This document shows, piece by piece, positions 32,068 through 40,130 of a stretch of 64,000 bases of DNA. This stretch comes from JACVRW01 sp963716215 (lineage in GTDB: Bacteria; Actinomycetota; Thermoleophilia; Solirubrobacterales; Thermoleophilaceae). The stretch lies in NCBI GenBank assembly GCA_963716215.1, contig OY970298.1, positions 1,860,001-1,924,000 of the forward strand. Direction: 5' to 3'. The notes under the pieces were generated by a model, which did not search any database, had not been told where the DNA came from, and saw nothing but the letters and a program-made list of their open reading frames with translations. The number at the start of each line of letters is the position of its first letter. Position 1 is the stretch's first letter. Both the position numbers and the translations under genes were made by a program.

Positions 32068-32987
32068 TCCTCGTGGTGATCGATCCAGTGCTGCGCGATC
32101 TCGTCGCGACGGGCGAACCAGACGTCGCCCTTGGCCTGCGCGTACTCGATGAACTCGCGCAATGCGTTCGCACGGCCTGCCTGGCCGGCCCAGCGCGAGT
32201 GCAGCCCCACAGTCATCATCTTCGGGTAGCCGCGCTCGCCCTCGTGGTGCAGCTCGTCGAGGGCGCGGCGCAGGTAGTCGTAGAAGTCCTGCGGCGAGCC
32301 GAAGTTGCCCTCGCTGAGCACGTAGCGGACGTCGTTGTAGGTCTGGCTGTACGGCACGACCAGGTGCTGCTTGCCTTGGACCTCGGTGAAGTAGGGCAGG
32401 TCGTCGTTGTAGGTCTCGGAGTCGTAGAGGAAGCCGCCCTCCTCGACCAGCAGGTCACGCGTCCACGGGGTCGAGCTGTAACGCCAGTACCAACCGACCG
32501 GGCGCGATCCGGTCGTGGTCCGGATCGCGTCGATGGCCATCTGGATCTGCTCCTGCTCCTGCTCGCGCGTCCAGTTCCACGGCTCGCTCCAGCGGTAGCC
32601 GTGGGAGCAGGGCTCGTGCCCGAGCTCGCCGATGGCGGCGCCGACCTCCGGGTTCTTCTCGAGCGCCATGCCGGTGGCGAAGAAGGTCATCTTCACCCCG
32701 TACTCGTCGAACATGTTGAGCAGGCGCCACACACCGGCGCGGCTGCCGTACTCGTACACGGCCTCCATCGCGAAGTCGCGGAACTCCTTGGGCAGACTCC
32801 AGTTCAGCTCGGCGAGGCCATCCGTCTTGGCGTCGCCGAGGCGCTCGTAGTGCTCCGATCCCTCCTCGTAGTTGATGACGAGGTTGACCGCGACCTTGGC
32901 GTTGTCGGGCCACACCACCTTCGGTGGGCGACGGCCATAGCCGATCAGGTCGCGCGGGCGTGCAGCTTCTCCGAAGGCGTCCGTCAT
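32055..32987 (-). CDS. PuuE-like allantoinase/polysaccharide deacetylase family protein
   Basis: 310 residues. 'RDLIGYGRRPPKVVWPDNAKVAVNLV' is very similar to the opening of PuuE allantoinases. 'HEPCSHGYRW' gives the central His motif, 'GWYWRYSSTPWTRDLL' the substrate region and 'VGLHSRWAGQAGR' the C-terminal His motif. It is cytoplasmic, with no signal peptide. PuuE opens allantoin by C-N hydrolysis, but no other purine-catabolic gene is here, so a different cyclic amide or imide is possible. It is first in the leftward operon; the promoter element lies at 33027-33046. Confidence 0.85.
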   Translation of the reverse strand: MTDAFGEAARPRDLIGYGRRPPKVVWPDNAKVAVNLVINYEEGSEHYERLGDAKTDGLAELNWSLPKEFRDFAMEAVYEYGSRAGVWRLLNMFDEYGVKMTFFATGMALEKNPEVGAAIGELGHEPCSHGYRWSEPWNWTREQEQEQIQMAIDAIRTTTGSRPVGWYWRYSSTPWTRDLLVEEGGFLYDSETYNDDLPYFTEVQGKQHLVVPYSQTYNDVRYVLSEGNFGSPQDFYDYLRRALDELHHEGERGYPKMMTVGLHSRWAGQAGRANALREFIEYAQAKGDVWFARRDEIAQHWIDHHEEWDR

Positions 32988-33026
32988 GTGTTGCTCCTAC
33001 GAGCTCAGAGGTCGGAATGGAACGGC

Positions 33027-33046
33027 GCGATAATAGCCGGACAATT
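33027..33046 (-). promoter_or_regulatory. Promoter element of leftward operon, shared with rightward operon
   Basis: On the minus strand this reads AATTGTCCGGCTATTATCGC. The first gene of the rightward operon has AATTGTCGGGTATTATCGC at 34029-34047, 18 of 19 aligned bases identical apart from one indel. TATTAT (33030-33035 on the plus strand as ATAATA) can serve as -10 about 43 bases before the PuuE-like ATG. Coordinated control of both divergent catabolic operons is likely. Confidence 0.62.
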
Positions 33047-33093
33047 ACACGGGCCGCAAGGAACCGGCAGTTTGCCGGAGCCTCGAGGGTGCT

Positions 33094-33858
33094 CTAGGAC
33101 TGGTCGCCGTTGCCGTCGACAGACGGCGCACGCGAGCCGTTGGCCACATGCTCGCGCAGGTAGGCGAGGTGCTCCTCCATCGCGCCCACCGCGGCCTCCT
33201 CGTCGCGGTCGCGGATCGCGGACACGATGCGCAGGTGATGGATCACGCTCTCGCGGCCGAGCTCCGGCGAGGTGTCGATGTACTTGAGCGGCTGCGTGAC
33301 GCGGTGCAGCGCTGACACGAGCGCGGCGAGCATGCGGTTGGCGGATGCGTCGGCGAGGGCGTGGTGGAAGGACGCGTCCAGCCCGGGGACCTCCGGGTCG
33401 CTGACCTCGATGCTCTTCTGGCGCTCGACGATGTTGGTCAGCCGCTCCAGGTCATCGGCGGTGTGGTTGCGCGCCGCGAGTCGGACCGATGGCACCTCGA
33501 GCATGCGCCGGACCTCGGCCACCTCGGCGTAGCTGAGCGTGCCGAGTTGGACGACGTTCGCCACCGACTCGCCGAAGCGCTCCGCCAGGGAGTGGTGATC
33601 GATGCCCTCGACGAAGCTGCCGCCGGCGGCTCCCGGCGACGTGGAGATCAGTCCAGCCGTGGCCAGCGCGCGCAGCGCCTCGCGCACCGTGCTGCGGCTG
33701 ACCGCGAACCCCTTGGCCAGCTCGGTCTCGCTCGGGAGGCGGTCGCCCGCCTGGAAGTCGCCCGCGAGGATCGCGTTGCGAATCTGGAGCTCGACCTGCT
33801 CGCGAGGGCGCTGAACGCGGTCGGGCTGGAAGATCATTTCCTTGTCAGTGTCAGCCAT
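33094..33858 (-). CDS. GntR family transcriptional regulator (FadR/FCD type)
   Basis: 254 residues from ATG 33858 (a TTG at 33900 is possible). The N-terminal winged helix has 'GDRLPSETELAKGFAVSRSTVREALRALATAGLI'. The C-terminal FCD domain has 'EVAEVRRMLEVPSVRLAA', 'FHHALADASANRM' and 'VIHHLRIVSAI', carrying the Asp/His metal ligands. Such regulators sense acidic metabolites or acyl-CoAs. It lies between two divergent CoA operons and is the obvious candidate to control them. Its upstream region has a 17-bp imperfect palindrome resembling the operator of the second GntR gene. Confidence 0.92.
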   Translation of the reverse strand: MADTDKEMIFQPDRVQRPREQVELQIRNAILAGDFQAGDRLPSETELAKGFAVSRSTVREALRALATAGLISTSPGAAGGSFVEGIDHHSLAERFGESVANVVQLGTLSYAEVAEVRRMLEVPSVRLAARNHTADDLERLTNIVERQKSIEVSDPEVPGLDASFHHALADASANRMLAALVSALHRVTQPLKYIDTSPELGRESVIHHLRIVSAIRDRDEEAAVGAMEEHLAYLREHVANGSRAPSVDGNGDQS

Positions 33859-33941
33859 CAGCTGCCCAGCGCCGGCGCGGTCGGAGTACCGGATGTCCAA
33901 TCGCCAACCTCGGCAAGCGTACTACGGGTGGGGGCGTTCTT

Positions 33942-33958
33942 CTAACGTCTGGCATTAG
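33942..33958. promoter_or_regulatory. Imperfect palindrome upstream of GntR gene
   Basis: CTAACGTCTGGCATTAG has matching ends CTAA/TTAG. Read on the other strand its core, ATGCCAGACGT, matches ATGTCAGACAT of the 28038 and 48554 sites at 9 of 11 positions. It lies 84 bases before the GntR start and about 107 before the rightward operon. A role as an autoregulatory or shared operator is inferred. The rest of the 206-bp gap holds the 34029 element and no gene. Confidence 0.5.
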
Positions 33959-34028
33959 TCGCGGCCGCCATCGTCCCGCTCACCGAGACCCGATTGCGGC
34001 CCTACCGGATCCCACGGCCAGGCCCGTC

Positions 34029-34047
34029 AATTGTCGGGTATTATCGC
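34029..34047 (+). promoter_or_regulatory. Promoter element of the 14-gene rightward operon
   Basis: AATTGTCGGGTATTATCGC; TATTAT at 34039-34044 can be the -10. It is near identical to the element at 33027-33046 on the opposite strand. A GGAGGGA at 34051-34057 follows, 7 bases before the TTG start at 34065. The AATTGTC segment also occurs in the transporter promoter near 4626. Confidence 0.6.
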
Positions 34048-34064
34048 CGCCGGAGGGAGAGAGC

Positions 34065-35261
34065 TTGCCGAGCGCCGACACCAGGGCCGCGGAACGCGCC
34101 GCCGCGTACAGCTTCCGCTTCGACACGGACGAGCAGCGCCGGATGGCCGAGGCGATCGACACGCTCTGCGGCCGCCACGCCGCGCCGGACGAGGTCGCTG
34201 CTTGGGACGCCGAGGGGCGCTACCCGGACGCGGCCATGAGCGCGCTGGCGGAGGCGGGTTGGGCCGGGCTCGCCGTACCGCAGGCCTTCGGAGGCACCGG
34301 TGGGTCGATGGCGGACCTCGTGTGCGTGCACAGGGCCCTGGCACGTCACTCGCTCGCCCTCGCCCAGGCCTACTACTCGCTCTGGGTGCTCGGCGCGGAG
34401 GCCGTGCTGCGCCTCGGCGACGAGCGCCAGCGCGACGAGTGGCTGCCGCGGGTCGCGCGCGGCGACGCCCGCATCGCGTTCGCCCTGACCGAGCCCGGCT
34501 CCGGCTCGGACGCCGCGGCGCTCCGCACGACCGCGCGCCGGGAGGAGGGGCGCTTCGTCGTCGACGGCCAGAAGGTCTTCATCACCGGGGCGGCGGTGGC
34601 CGATGTGATCGTGACGGTCGCGCGCACCAACCCCGGCACGGGGGACCGTCGCGGCGGTCTGTCGCTGCTGCTGGTCGACCCTCGCGCGGCCGGGGTCACG
34701 GTCCGCCCGCTGTCCAAGCTCGGGCTCAAGGCGCTCGACCTGTGCGAAGTCTTCCTCGACGGCGTCGAGGTCCCCGAGGAGGACGTGCTCGGTCCGGTCG
34801 ACGAGGGGTGGGCCGCGCTCAGGCCGGGGCTGGCGGCGGAGCGGTTGTTGCTAGCGGCCATCAGTGTGGGCGCGACGGCCCACGTGCTCGAGCTCTCGCA
34901 CGCACACGCGCGGACGCGCGAGACCTTCGGGCGTCCGATCGGCGCCAACCAGCTCGTGCTCGACAAGCTCGTGGAGATGCGCCTCGCGCTCGAGGCCGGC
35001 GACCTGCTCACGTGGAGGGCCGCCGAGGGGGTCGACGCGGGCCGGCCGGCTGAGATCGACGCCTCGCTCGCGAAGCTGCACGCCACCCGCGCGTACGTGA
35101 GCGCGACCCGCGAGGGGACGCAGGTGTTCGGCGGCTATGGCTTCACCGACGAGTACCCGATCGCCCGCCACTACCGCGACGCCAAGTACCTCGAGATCGG
35201 TGGCGGCACGAACGAGATCCAGAAGCTGATCGTCGGCCGCGCCATGGGGCTCGGCGGATGA
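34065..35261 (+). CDS. Acyl-CoA dehydrogenase (isovaleryl-CoA dehydrogenase-like active site)
   Basis: 398 residues. TTG 34065 is chosen because GGAGGGA lies 7 bases upstream. 'FALTEPGSGSDAAAL' and 'KVFITGAAVADVIV' are the FAD signatures. The usual C-terminal catalytic Glu is replaced: 'EIGGGTNEIQK' has Gly where MCAD has Glu. The alternative base, as in isovaleryl-CoA dehydrogenase, is probably Glu259 in 'AAERLLLAAIS'. It is the first gene of a 14-gene operon and oxidises a branched or cyclic acyl-CoA. The SDR start overlaps its stop by 4 bp. Confidence 0.9.
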   Translation: MPSADTRAAERAAAYSFRFDTDEQRRMAEAIDTLCGRHAAPDEVAAWDAEGRYPDAAMSALAEAGWAGLAVPQAFGGTGGSMADLVCVHRALARHSLALAQAYYSLWVLGAEAVLRLGDERQRDEWLPRVARGDARIAFALTEPGSGSDAAALRTTARREEGRFVVDGQKVFITGAAVADVIVTVARTNPGTGDRRGGLSLLLVDPRAAGVTVRPLSKLGLKALDLCEVFLDGVEVPEEDVLGPVDEGWAALRPGLAAERLLLAAISVGATAHVLELSHAHARTRETFGRPIGANQLVLDKLVEMRLALEAGDLLTWRAAEGVDAGRPAEIDASLAKLHATRAYVSATREGTQVFGGYGFTDEYPIARHYRDAKYLEIGGGTNEIQKLIVGRAMGLGG

Positions 35262-36082
35262 GCGACGGCCGGTTTGCGGGGCTGACGTGCCTGATCACCG
35301 GCGCCGGCGGGGACATCGGCGCCGCTACCGCCCAGCGGATGGCGGCAGAGGGCTCGACCCTCGTACTGTTCGATCGCAAGGAGGAGCTGCTCGCCGACAC
35401 CCGGGCCACCTGCGAGTCGGCCGGCGCGACCGTGCAGGCGTTCGGCGTGAACCAGACCGACCGGGCCAGGGTGGACGAGGCGGTCGGCGTGGCCTGGGAG
35501 AGGGCGGGCCGCATCGACGTGGTCTTCGCAAACGCCGGGTACGGCCGGTTCTCCCCGTTCCTGTCGATCACGGAGGACGACTGGCACCGGCACGTGGACG
35601 TCAACCTGAGCGGCACCTTTCACGTGTGCCAGTCGGTCGCCAGGCGGATGGCGGAGGACCGCGGCGGCGGGTCGATCGTGGTCAACGAGTCATCAGGCGC
35701 CGTGACGCACGCCGACCAGCTGGCCGCCTACTGCTCGACCAAGGCCGGCCTGCGGATGCTCGTGATGGGCATGGCGGCCGAGCTCGGCACGCACCGCATC
35801 CGGGTCAACGGCGTCATGCCCGGAGTGATCGAGACCGGCATGACGGCCCCGATGCTCGCCGACGATCGCCACCGCGAGACGATGCTGGCCGAGACTCCGG
35901 CCGGGCGGCTCGGCGTCGCGGCGGACGTGGCCGGCCTCGTGTGCTTTCTGAGCTCCGGCGACGCCGGCTACATCACCGGCGAGAGCATCCTGATCGACGG
36001 CGGGCAGACGATCCACGGCCACCCGCGCTGGTTCCGGCTCGACTACCGCGACGCCCACGCCGAGCAGTGGGAGATCGCGTGA
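35258..36082 (+). CDS. Short-chain dehydrogenase/reductase
   Basis: 274 residues. 'TGAGGDIG' (14-21), 'NAG' (92-94), Ser145/146 ('VNESSGAV'), Tyr158 and Lys162 ('AAYCSTKAG') make a complete classical SDR active site. 'GYITGESILIDGGQ' is followed by an unusual extra tail of about 25 residues with 'HPRWFRLDYRDAHAEQW'. Coupled by 4-bp overlaps on both sides, it probably oxidises the hydroxyacyl-CoA formed in this pathway. It differs clearly from the SDR at 29968, so the two may act on different steps. Confidence 0.9.
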   Translation: MSDGRFAGLTCLITGAGGDIGAATAQRMAAEGSTLVLFDRKEELLADTRATCESAGATVQAFGVNQTDRARVDEAVGVAWERAGRIDVVFANAGYGRFSPFLSITEDDWHRHVDVNLSGTFHVCQSVARRMAEDRGGGSIVVNESSGAVTHADQLAAYCSTKAGLRMLVMGMAAELGTHRIRVNGVMPGVIETGMTAPMLADDRHRETMLAETPAGRLGVAADVAGLVCFLSSGDAGYITGESILIDGGQTIHGHPRWFRLDYRDAHAEQWEIA

Positions 36083-36978
36083 CCGAGCGGCGCTCCGTCG
36101 TCGTCGGCGAGCAGGCGGCGCTCGCCGACCTGCGCGACGGGATGACGATCGCCATCGGCGGCTTCATCAACGCCGCCCACCCAATGGCGCTGGTGCGTCA
36201 GCTGGTCCGCTTGGGGGTGCGCGATCTCACGATCGTCGGCGCGGCGTCGTCGGGGCTCGAGGTGGACATGCTGATCGCCACCGGGTGCGTGCGCACGCTC
36301 GTGTCCCCGTACGTCGGCGCGGAGGGGCTGGCCCCGATCGGCCCGGCGTTCCGCCGCGCGGCGCAGGACGGGGAGCTGGACCTGTTCGAGCTCGACGAGG
36401 CCCACTACTACGCCGGCCTGCGCGCCGCCGCCCAGCGGCTCCCGTTCAACCCCTGGCGCGCCGGGGTCGGCACCTCGTACCCCGAGCTGAACCCGCGCTT
36501 GCGCACGTTTCGCGACCCCGTCGACGACCAGCTGCTGATCGCGGTCCCGGCGATCGAGATCGACGTTGCCCTCCTGCACGCCGCCGTCAGCGACGCCTAC
36601 GGCAACGTCCAGCACGAGGGCACCGGCTTCGGCGACCGCGCGATCCACGCCGCCGCGGACCGCACCGTCGTCCAGGTCGAGCAGCTCGTGTCCAACGAGC
36701 GCATCCGCCAGAACCCGGCGGCCACGTCGGTGCCCGGCGCTGACGCCGTGGTGCGGGCGCCGTACGGCGCGCACCCGTTCGCGTCGCACGGCTACTACCC
36801 GGCCGATCGCGAGCACATCACCGAGTACGTGGGGGCGGCGACCGACTGGCTGAAGACCGGGTCGCGCTCGCGCCTCGACGAGTACCTCGACCGCTACCTG
36901 CGCGAGCCGGCCGATCACGTGGACTACCTCGAGCGGGTCGGGATGCGCCAGGTCCTGTCGCTCTCGGAGTACGCGTGA
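36079..36978 (+). CDS. CoA-transferase family subunit A (GctA/IpdA-like)
   Basis: 299 residues of the class I CoA-transferase alpha family. 'DLRDGMTIAIGGF' opens the fold; 'ELDEAHYYAGLRAAAQRLPF' and 'RAGVGTSYPELN' match both glutaconate CoA-transferase A and mycobacterial IpdA. 'AVSDAYGNVQHEG' is the conserved strand-turn. With subunit B (4-bp overlap) it either transfers CoA between acids or, as IpdAB does in steroid degradation, cleaves a ring C-C bond. The Glu in 'ELDEAHYY' aligns by eye with a glutamate important in IpdA. The ring-cleavage reading is inference. Confidence 0.86.
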   Translation: MTERRSVVVGEQAALADLRDGMTIAIGGFINAAHPMALVRQLVRLGVRDLTIVGAASSGLEVDMLIATGCVRTLVSPYVGAEGLAPIGPAFRRAAQDGELDLFELDEAHYYAGLRAAAQRLPFNPWRAGVGTSYPELNPRLRTFRDPVDDQLLIAVPAIEIDVALLHAAVSDAYGNVQHEGTGFGDRAIHAAADRTVVQVEQLVSNERIRQNPAATSVPGADAVVRAPYGAHPFASHGYYPADREHITEYVGAATDWLKTGSRSRLDEYLDRYLREPADHVDYLERVGMRQVLSLSEYA

Positions 36979-37760
36979 GCCCGGCTGCCACGCCCAAGGA
37001 GGTCATGGCGACGGTCATCGCCAACGACCTCGAGGACGGGCAGTGGGTCGAGGTCGGCGCGAACCTGCCGGTCCCGCGAGCCGGCGCGCTGCTGGCCCAC
37101 CTCACCCACGGACCCAACATGACCGTGATGCTCGCGATGACCAAGGCCTATCTGCGCGACGTGCCGGTGATCGAGGAGTTCGCGTTCATCACCGACGTCG
37201 CCGCCACACGTTGGGCCGAGGCGTACTACCCGCACGACCGGCTGCTCTCGGACATGCGCTTCCGCCGGCGCGGCGTGTTCTTCGCCGGCGGCATCCAGCT
37301 GGACCGCTTCGGCAACTCGAACCTGATCGGCATCGGCTCGGATCCGACGCACCTGGACTTTCGCGGTCCGGGTGGCATCGGCACCTGCAACGCGACACTC
37401 CAGAACGGGCGCTACCACCTGGTCACCACCAGTCACTCGCCGCGCGTGCTCGTGGATCGCTGCGACTACGTCTCGGCCGTCGGCTACGGCGACGGCACGC
37501 CGGGCTTTCGCGAGCGCCACGGCCTGCCGCCCCGGGGGCCGGCGTCGATGATCACTCCGCTGTGCGTGTTCGACTTCGACCCCGACACGCATGCGGCGCG
37601 GCTGAAGTCGGTCCACCCCGGCGCGACCGTCGACGAGGTGCGCGAGCAGACCGGGTTCGAGGTCGGCACCACGGAGGACGTGCCGGTCACTCAGGGCCCC
37701 ACCCCCGAGCAGCTGGACCTGCTCCGGACGAGGATCGACGTGACGGGGACGCTGCGATGA
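36975..37760 (+). CDS. CoA-transferase family subunit B (GctB/IpdB-like)
   Basis: 261 residues. 'DGQWVEVGANLPVPRAGALLAHL' begins the fold. 'VFFAGGIQLDRFGNSNLIGIG' and 'GPGGIGTCNATLQ' are conserved in GctB/IpdB. The stretch where CoA-transferases carry the catalytic Glu ('YESG' type) reads 'MLAMTKAY' here, with no acidic residue in that place by eye. IpdB also deviates there. This supports a hydrolase rather than a transferase, but an alignment is needed. GTG 36975 overlaps subunit A by 4 bp; the ligase start overlaps its stop. Confidence 0.85.
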   Translation: MSPAATPKEVMATVIANDLEDGQWVEVGANLPVPRAGALLAHLTHGPNMTVMLAMTKAYLRDVPVIEEFAFITDVAATRWAEAYYPHDRLLSDMRFRRRGVFFAGGIQLDRFGNSNLIGIGSDPTHLDFRGPGGIGTCNATLQNGRYHLVTTSHSPRVLVDRCDYVSAVGYGDGTPGFRERHGLPPRGPASMITPLCVFDFDPDTHAARLKSVHPGATVDEVREQTGFEVGTTEDVPVTQGPTPEQLDLLRTRIDVTGTLR

Positions 37761-39340
37761 GCGCCCGGCACGCACCGGAGCTGCGCACCCTGCCGGCGCT
37801 GTTGCGCGGCCACGCCGAGCAGCGGCCGGACGACGCCTTCGTGCTCGACGAGCTCGGCACGCTCACTTGGGCGCAGGCGCTGGACCTGGCGCGCGGCACC
37901 AGCGCGGCGTTCGCGGAGCTGGGCGTGTCCCGCGGCGACACGGTCGCGATCATGCTCGACAACCGGCGCGAGCTGCTGGCCAGCTGGTTCGGCCTCGCGT
38001 GCCTCGGCGCCGTCGAGGTGCCGGTCAACCCGGCCAGCGTGGGGGAGGGCCTGGCACACATCCTCAACCAGTCCGGCTGTCGCGAGCTGGTCGTGGGCGC
38101 CGACCGCCTGCGTCAGGTCGACGCGGTGGCCGAGCGGCTGCCGGTGCTCGAGCGCGTGCTGGTGGTGGGCGAGGGCCGGAGCGAGCGCTTCGAGTCGATT
38201 CCGTTCGCGGAGCTCGACGCCGATCCGGCACGCGCGCCCGACGTGTCCGTGCGCTTCTCCGACCCCGCCGCGGTGATGTTCACGTCCGGCTCCAGCGGGC
38301 CGGCGAAGGGCGCGGTGCTGAGCCACGGCCAGCACTACACGAACGGGCACCAGCCGACGTCGCTGTTCGAGATCGGGGCGGGCGACACGCTGTACGTGTG
38401 CCTGCCGCTGCACCACAACATGGCGCAGGGCTACGGCGTGTGCGTTTCGCTCGTGTCGGGAGCGTCGGTGCGGATCGCGCCCCGCTTCGAGGTCGACGGC
38501 TTCTGGGACGACGTGCGCGCCCACGGCGCGACGATCCTCTCCTTCGTCGGAGCGATGCTCGTGCTGCTGGCCAAGCGCGCGCCGGCGGACGACGATGCGA
38601 GCAACCCGCTGCGGGTCGGGTTCGGCGTCCCGATCCCGGCTGACCTCCACGAGGCCTTCGAGCGGCGGTTCGACCTGCGCCTAGTGCACTGCTACGGCTC
38701 GACCGAGGCGACGATCGTGGCGTGGAACGCGAGCCCCGACCGCAAGGTCGGCGCGGCGGGACGCCCGCTCGCGGACTACGACGTGCGGGTGATGGACGAG
38801 GACGACGTGCCGGTCGCGGCGGGCACGCTCGGCGAGATCTGCGTGCGACCGCACGAGCCCAATTCGATGTTCTCCGGCTACTTCCGCGACCCCGAGCGCA
38901 CGGTCGCCGCCTGGCGGAATCTCTGGTTCCACACCGGCGACCGCGGCTGGCTGGACAGCGACGGGGACCTGTGGTTCTCGGATCGGATGGGGGACGTCGT
39001 GCGGCGCCTCGGCGAGTTCGTCAGCTCCTACGAGGTCGAGCAGGTGCTGGTCGCCCACCCGGACGTCCAGCTCGCCGCGGCCTATGGCGTGCCCTCCGAG
39101 CTGATCGAGGAGGAGGTCATGGTCGCCGTGGTGGTCCAGCCGGGCGCCGACCTGGACCCGGGTGAGCTGTGCGCCTGGTGCGCGGAGCGCCTGCCACGCC
39201 ACGCCGTCCCACGTTTCGTCGAACTGCTCAAGGAGCTGCCCATGACGCCTAGCGGGAAGATCGAGAAGTACAAGCTGCGCGAGCGGGGGGTCACAGCGGA
39301 CACCCATGACGCGCGCGCGACGCGCGAGGCGCTGCGGTGA
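37757..39340 (+). CDS. Acyl-CoA synthetase (AMP-forming)
   Basis: 527 residues of the ANL superfamily. 'VMFTSGSSGPAKGAVLSH' is the P-loop-like A3 motif, 'HCYGSTEA' is A5, and 'WFHTGDRGWLDSDGDLWFSDRMGD' holds the A7 Asp plus the A8 hinge. The catalytic Lys is in 'PMTPSGKIEKYKL'. It activates a carboxylic acid to its CoA ester with ATP; overall it resembles crotonobetaine/carnitine-CoA ligases (CaiC-like). Two CaiB enzymes follow later in the operon. The second ligase (44369) is diverged, so two acids may be activated. Confidence 0.9.
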   Translation: MSARHAPELRTLPALLRGHAEQRPDDAFVLDELGTLTWAQALDLARGTSAAFAELGVSRGDTVAIMLDNRRELLASWFGLACLGAVEVPVNPASVGEGLAHILNQSGCRELVVGADRLRQVDAVAERLPVLERVLVVGEGRSERFESIPFAELDADPARAPDVSVRFSDPAAVMFTSGSSGPAKGAVLSHGQHYTNGHQPTSLFEIGAGDTLYVCLPLHHNMAQGYGVCVSLVSGASVRIAPRFEVDGFWDDVRAHGATILSFVGAMLVLLAKRAPADDDASNPLRVGFGVPIPADLHEAFERRFDLRLVHCYGSTEATIVAWNASPDRKVGAAGRPLADYDVRVMDEDDVPVAAGTLGEICVRPHEPNSMFSGYFRDPERTVAAWRNLWFHTGDRGWLDSDGDLWFSDRMGDVVRRLGEFVSSYEVEQVLVAHPDVQLAAAYGVPSELIEEEVMVAVVVQPGADLDPGELCAWCAERLPRHAVPRFVELLKELPMTPSGKIEKYKLRERGVTADTHDARATREALR

Positions 39341-40128
39341 CCGCGTTCAGCACGGCGATCAGCGACGTCGAGGGCGGCCACGTGAACATCCGCGGCTACT
39401 CGCACGAGGAGATCATCGGCCGGCTGCCGTATGCGAACGCCGCGTTCCTCACGATCGTCGGTCGGCTGCCGAGCTCGGCGGAGGCGCGCCTCGTGGACGC
39501 GATGCTCACGAGCCTGCTCGACCACGGCTTCGTCGCGGCCACCGTCTCGACGGCGCGCTACGCGGCGTCGGGCAACCCCCAGTTCGTGCCGGCCGTGGCC
39601 GCCGGGTTGCTCGCGGCGGGGCAGAACACGCTCTCGCCGGAGCACTCCTACGAGCTGATCGGGCACGCCCGCCGGCTGCGCGAGGCGAACGGGTGGGACG
39701 ACCAGCGCACCGCGCAGGCCCTCGTCGAGGAGGTCCGCGCGGAGGGTCGGCGCTTCCCCGGCTTCGGCCACCCCGTCCACCGCGACGGCGACTTCCGGGC
39801 GACGGTGCTGTTCGACCTCGCTGACGAGCTCGGGCTAGCGGGAGACGCCACGACGCTCTACCGCGCCATCCACGCGGAGTTCGTCCGCCAGACCGGCAAG
39901 ACCTCCATCCCGATCAACATCGACGGCTGCCTCGCGTGCCTCGGCATGGATCTCGGCCTGACCGGGCAGCAGACCGTGGCCATCGCCCTGCTCGCGGTTC
40001 TGCCGGGCCTGATGGCGCACGTGATCGAGGAGATCGACCAGGGGGTGCCGCTGCGCTTCATCACCGACGGCGAGTACGTCGGCGAGACATATCGACCGCT
40101 GCCCGGCGACGCGGCAGCTCGGAGGTAG
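39337..40128 (+). CDS. Short citrate synthase/citryl-CoA lyase-like protein
   Basis: 263 residues, much shorter than citrate synthase (about 370-430). The core is present: 'NIRGYSHEEIIGRLPYANAAFLTI' N-terminally, His145/148 in 'GFGHPVHR', and 'NIDGCLACLGMDLGL' with 'GLMAHVIEEI' C-terminally. The length matches CitE-independent citryl-CoA lyases and other short citrate synthase-fold proteins. It could cleave or condense an acyl-CoA with an oxo acid. GTG 39337 overlaps the ligase stop. No TCA-cycle gene is near, so a housekeeping role is unlikely. Confidence 0.82.
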   Translation: MTAFSTAISDVEGGHVNIRGYSHEEIIGRLPYANAAFLTIVGRLPSSAEARLVDAMLTSLLDHGFVAATVSTARYAASGNPQFVPAVAAGLLAAGQNTLSPEHSYELIGHARRLREANGWDDQRTAQALVEEVRAEGRRFPGFGHPVHRDGDFRATVLFDLADELGLAGDATTLYRAIHAEFVRQTGKTSIPINIDGCLACLGMDLGLTGQQTVAIALLAVLPGLMAHVIEEIDQGVPLRFITDGEYVGETYRPLPGDAAARR

Positions 40129-40130
40129 GG

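Noticed and set aside
32055..32987. Chitin or peptidoglycan deacetylase
   Set aside because: There is no signal peptide and the N-terminus is of the PuuE allantoinase type within a CoA-catabolic operon.
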